From positions 1-7,322 of the forward strand of contig CAKUHX010000080.1 of the NCBI GenBank assembly GCA_934659475.1: DNA of 7,322 nt, in the 5' to 3' direction. Position 1 is the first letter of the stretch. Each line of letters starts with the position of its first letter. The notes beneath the pieces are model-generated. The model had not been told where the DNA came from. It was given only the letters and a program-made list of their open reading frames with translations, and ran no database searches. Below, one piece after another: positions 5,310 to 7,322 of the stretch. A program made the translations under genes and the position numbers. Origin of the DNA: an uncultured Oscillospiraceae bacterium. Its GTDB lineage: Bacteria; Bacillota; Clostridia; Oscillospirales; Oscillospiraceae.

Positions 5310-6443
5310 ATGGCACAGGAAAGAAAAAGCCGCCCCCAGGACAGCGGCCGCTACGACGACCGCCCCCGCCCCCAGCGCCGCCGCTCCAGCGGCCGCGCCA
5401 TGGGCTTTGCCATGATGTATGTCATCGTGGTCATCGGCGTATCCGCCCTGCTGGCCTGTCTGGGCTGGATCGCCGCCAACGACGTGCTGGCCCTGAACAA
5501 GGCCTATAAGGAGGAGACCGTCACCATTACCCAGGAAATGATCCGGGAGGACGGCACCGCCGATGTGGGCCAGGTGTCCCGGCTGTTGAAGGAAAAGGGA
5601 CTGATCCAGTATAGGGGGCTGTTCAGCCTGTTCTCCTCCCTCACCCACGGGAAGAACAAGATCATCGCCGGTTCCTTCACCCTGAACACTGACATGGACT
5701 ACCGGGCGCTGATCTCCGGCATGAGCTGGAGTTCCTCCTCCAAGGCCAAGGTCAACGTGACCATTCCGGAGGGCTACACCGTGGCCCAGATCTTCCAGCT
5801 GCTGGAGGACAGCAACGTGGCCAGCGTGGAGGATCTGAACGAAATGGCCGCCGACCACGACTATGCCTTCTCCTTCCTGCAGGACATCCCCTTGGGGGAC
5901 CCCTCCCGGCTGGAGGGCTACCTCTTCCCCGACACCTATGAGTTCACCACTCCCCACAGCGCTCTGTACGTCATCAACAAGATGCTGGTGCGCTTTGACG
6001 AGGTGTTCACCGACGAGATGCGCGCCCAGGTGGAGAAGAGCGGCAAGACCATCCATGAGGTGCTGACCGTGGCCTCCCTCATCGAGCGTGAGACCGACGG
6101 CACCGACCAGAAGCGCATCGCCTCGGTCATCTACAACCGCCTGAACGACCCCACGGCGGAGACTGTGGGCCTGCTGCAGATCGACGCCACCCTGACCTAT
6201 ATCAACGGCGGCCGGGTGCCCGTGGAGGCGGACAAACAGATCGACTCCCCCTATAACACTTACAAGTACAAGGGCCTACCTCCCGGACCCATCGCCAGCC
6301 CCGGCCTGAAGGCCATCCAGGCGGCCATAGATCCGGAAAAGACAAGCTACTTCTACTACGTTCTGGGGGACGACAATGTGCACCACTTCTTCAAGACCTA
6401 CAGCGAGATGCAGTCCTTTATGGCCACCCAGAAGCGGTATTGA
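5310..6443 (+). CDS. mltG: Endolytic murein transglycosylase MltG (YceG-like)
   Basis: MltG is a membrane-anchored lytic transglycosylase that cuts nascent peptidoglycan strands and is thought to set glycan chain length. The 377-residue protein has a basic, Arg/Pro-rich cytoplasmic tail (1-30), one transmembrane helix (about 32-57) and an extracellular part. TIPEGYTVAQIFQLLED (151-167) belongs to the LysM-like subdomain. The catalytic block is LEGYLFPDTYEF (201-212), VASLIERETDG (254-264; E259 is the probable catalytic Glu), SVIYNRL (272-278) and LQIDATLTY (289-297). IDSPYNTYKYKGLPPGPIASPG (311-332) is a family hallmark, and FYYVLGDDNVHHFFKTYSEM (348-367) is the usual ending. ATG 5310 is preceded by AGGAG (5297-5301) at 8 nt; an in-frame TTG at 5292 lacks such a site. 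The Asp/Arg/Pro-rich N-terminal tail is typical of Gram-positive MltG and may contact division partners. Confidence 0.95.
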   Translation: MAQERKSRPQDSGRYDDRPRPQRRRSSGRAMGFAMMYVIVVIGVSALLACLGWIAANDVLALNKAYKEETVTITQEMIREDGTADVGQVSRLLKEKGLIQYRGLFSLFSSLTHGKNKIIAGSFTLNTDMDYRALISGMSWSSSSKAKVNVTIPEGYTVAQIFQLLEDSNVASVEDLNEMAADHDYAFSFLQDIPLGDPSRLEGYLFPDTYEFTTPHSALYVINKMLVRFDEVFTDEMRAQVEKSGKTIHEVLTVASLIERETDGTDQKRIASVIYNRLNDPTAETVGLLQIDATLTYINGGRVPVEADKQIDSPYNTYKYKGLPPGPIASPGLKAIQAAIDPEKTSYFYYVLGDDNVHHFFKTYSEMQSFMATQKRY

Positions 6444-6454
6444 TGTGAACACGA

Positions 6455-6488
6455 TAAATTTCCCGCCCCATCCGGGGCGGGAAATTTA
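6455..6488. terminator. Perfect 15-bp stem-loop after mltG
   Basis: TAAATTTCCCGCCCC (6455-6469) pairs with its exact complement at 6474-6488 around an ATCC loop. The A/T base and GC top resemble a bidirectional intrinsic terminator for mltG. The ribosome binding site of the next gene starts only 3 nt after the stem and no promoter fits between them, so the hairpin could instead be an attenuator or RNA processing element within an mltG-U32 transcript. Confidence 0.6.
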
Positions 6489-6502
6489 CACAGGAGGATA
6501 TA

Positions 6503-7322
6503 ATGAGAGAGAAGATCGAGCTGCTGGCCCCCGCTGGTGATATGGAGCGGCTGAAAATGGCGGTGGCCTATGGGGCGGACGCCGTCTATCTGGCGGGCAA
6601 TACTTTCGGGATGCGCTCCTTCGCGGGCAATTTCTCCCCGGAGGAGCTGAAGGCCGCCGTGGCGCTGTGCCACGGCAGAGGGGTGCGGGTCCACGTCACC
6701 TGCAACACCATGCCCCGGAATGAAGAGGCCGCCCGTCTGCCGGAGTGGCTGGAGTATCTGAACGAGGTGGGCGCAGACGCGGTGATCCTGGCGGACGTGG
6801 GGGTGCTGTCCCTGGCCAAGAGATACGCTCCCAAGGTGGAGTGCCACATCTCCACCCAGGCCAGCATCGTCAACTATGTCTCCGCCCGGGCCTGGTACGA
6901 CTTGGGGGCCAAGCGGATCATTCTGGCCCGAGAGCTGAGTCTGGACGAGATCCGTGAGATCCGGGCCAAAGCTCCCAGAGAGCTGGAGATGGAGGTCTTT
7001 GCCCATGGTGCCATGTGTGTCAGCTACTCCGGCCGCTGCCTGCTGTCCAACTACATGACGGGGCGGGACTCCAACCGTGGGGCCTGCGCCCAGCCCTGCC
7101 GCTACCAGTACGCCCTGATGGAGGAGAAGCGTCCCGGGGAGTTCTTCCCGGTGTACGAGGACGAGAAGGGCACTTACATCATGAACTCCAAGGACATGTG
7201 CATGATCGACCATGTGGGGGAGCTGATGGATGCCGGGCTGGACAGCCTGAAGCTGGAGGGCCGGGCCAAAAGCGCCTATTACGCCGCCATCGTCACCGGA
7301 GCCTACCGCCACGCCATCGACG
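6503..7322 (+). CDS. Peptidase U32 family protein, TrhP/YegQ-like (cut by right edge)
   Basis: The first 273 residues are present and the gene continues past the right edge. U32 proteins of this type, such as E. coli TrhP (YegQ) and B. subtilis YrrN/YrrO, are needed for prephenate-dependent 5-hydroxyuridine formation at the tRNA wobble position; older annotations call them collagenase-like proteases. The start IELLAPAGDMERLKMAVAYG (5-24), then GADAVYLAG, is the family opening. HISTQASIVN is the conserved mid-barrel block. EVFAHGAMCVSYSGRCLLS fits the U32 signature with its two Cys, and GACAQPCRY supplies two more conserved Cys, a set thought to bind an Fe-S cluster. NSKDMCMIDH and GLDSLKLEGRAKS follow as expected. 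AGGAGG (6492-6497) is 5 nt before the ATG. The missing C-terminus prevents choosing between the single-chain TrhP form and a longer relative. Confidence 0.92.
   Translation, partial: MREKIELLAPAGDMERLKMAVAYGADAVYLAGNTFGMRSFAGNFSPEELKAAVALCHGRGVRVHVTCNTMPRNEEAARLPEWLEYLNEVGADAVILADVGVLSLAKRYAPKVECHISTQASIVNYVSARAWYDLGAKRIILARELSLDEIREIRAKAPRELEMEVFAHGAMCVSYSGRCLLSNYMTGRDSNRGACAQPCRYQYALMEEKRPGEFFPVYEDEKGTYIMNSKDMCMIDHVGELMDAGLDSLKLEGRAKSAYYAAIVTGAYRHAID

Noticed and set aside
6398..7312. 304-codon minus-strand frame across the U32 gene
   Set aside because: Antisense to a strongly conserved U32 signature; crosses the stem-loop and the end of mltG.

Overview
This 7.3 kb window is GC-rich chromosomal DNA from a low-G+C-type (Firmicutes) lineage that has itself become GC-rich. 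Nearly every gene has a strong AGGAGG-like ribosome binding site, and the recognisable promoters are of the sigma-A type. Gene content (Pol I, an MltG-type lytic transglycosylase, a WecG/TagA glycosyltransferase, a U32 protein) and a tiny Cys/Gly-rich protein behind a sporulation-like promoter suggest a gut-type Clostridia member, perhaps Oscillospiraceae (Flavonifractor/Lawsonibacter-like). The lineage is inference from protein style, not a database match.

Layout. The left 2.2 kb reads leftward: a pyruvate kinase-like gene lacking the usual C-terminal domain (1249-2220) and then polA (start 1183), which runs off the left edge. Each has its own convincing sigma-A promoter; that of polA overlaps the pyruvate kinase stop codon. 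A 157-bp divergent region (2221-2377) separates these from a compact rightward operon (2378-4886): WecG/TagA glycosyltransferase, an atypical thymidylate kinase, a DJ-1/PfpI protein and 5-formyltetrahydrofolate cyclo-ligase. Stops and starts abut or overlap, so the four are probably one transcript from an extended -10 promoter at 2305-2333.

Next comes a 151-bp AT-richer spacer with hexamer repeats and a 10-bp hairpin. A leftward mini-gene follows (5038-5190): a 50-residue protein with 15 Cys, 15 Gly and a short all-aliphatic core. Its upstream region matches the sigma-K consensus. This mini-gene is the most unusual item in the window.

The right part reads rightward: mltG (5310-6443), a perfect 15-bp stem-loop, and a U32-family gene (from 6503) that runs off the right edge. 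The U32 protein resembles the TrhP/YegQ group involved in tRNA wobble-uridine hydroxylation.

Functionally the window is mostly housekeeping: DNA repair/replication, dTMP activation, folate salvage, cell-wall glycan synthesis and cleavage, and tRNA modification. No mobile element, CRISPR array, rRNA or tRNA was found, and there is no gene-free stretch longer than 300 bases.
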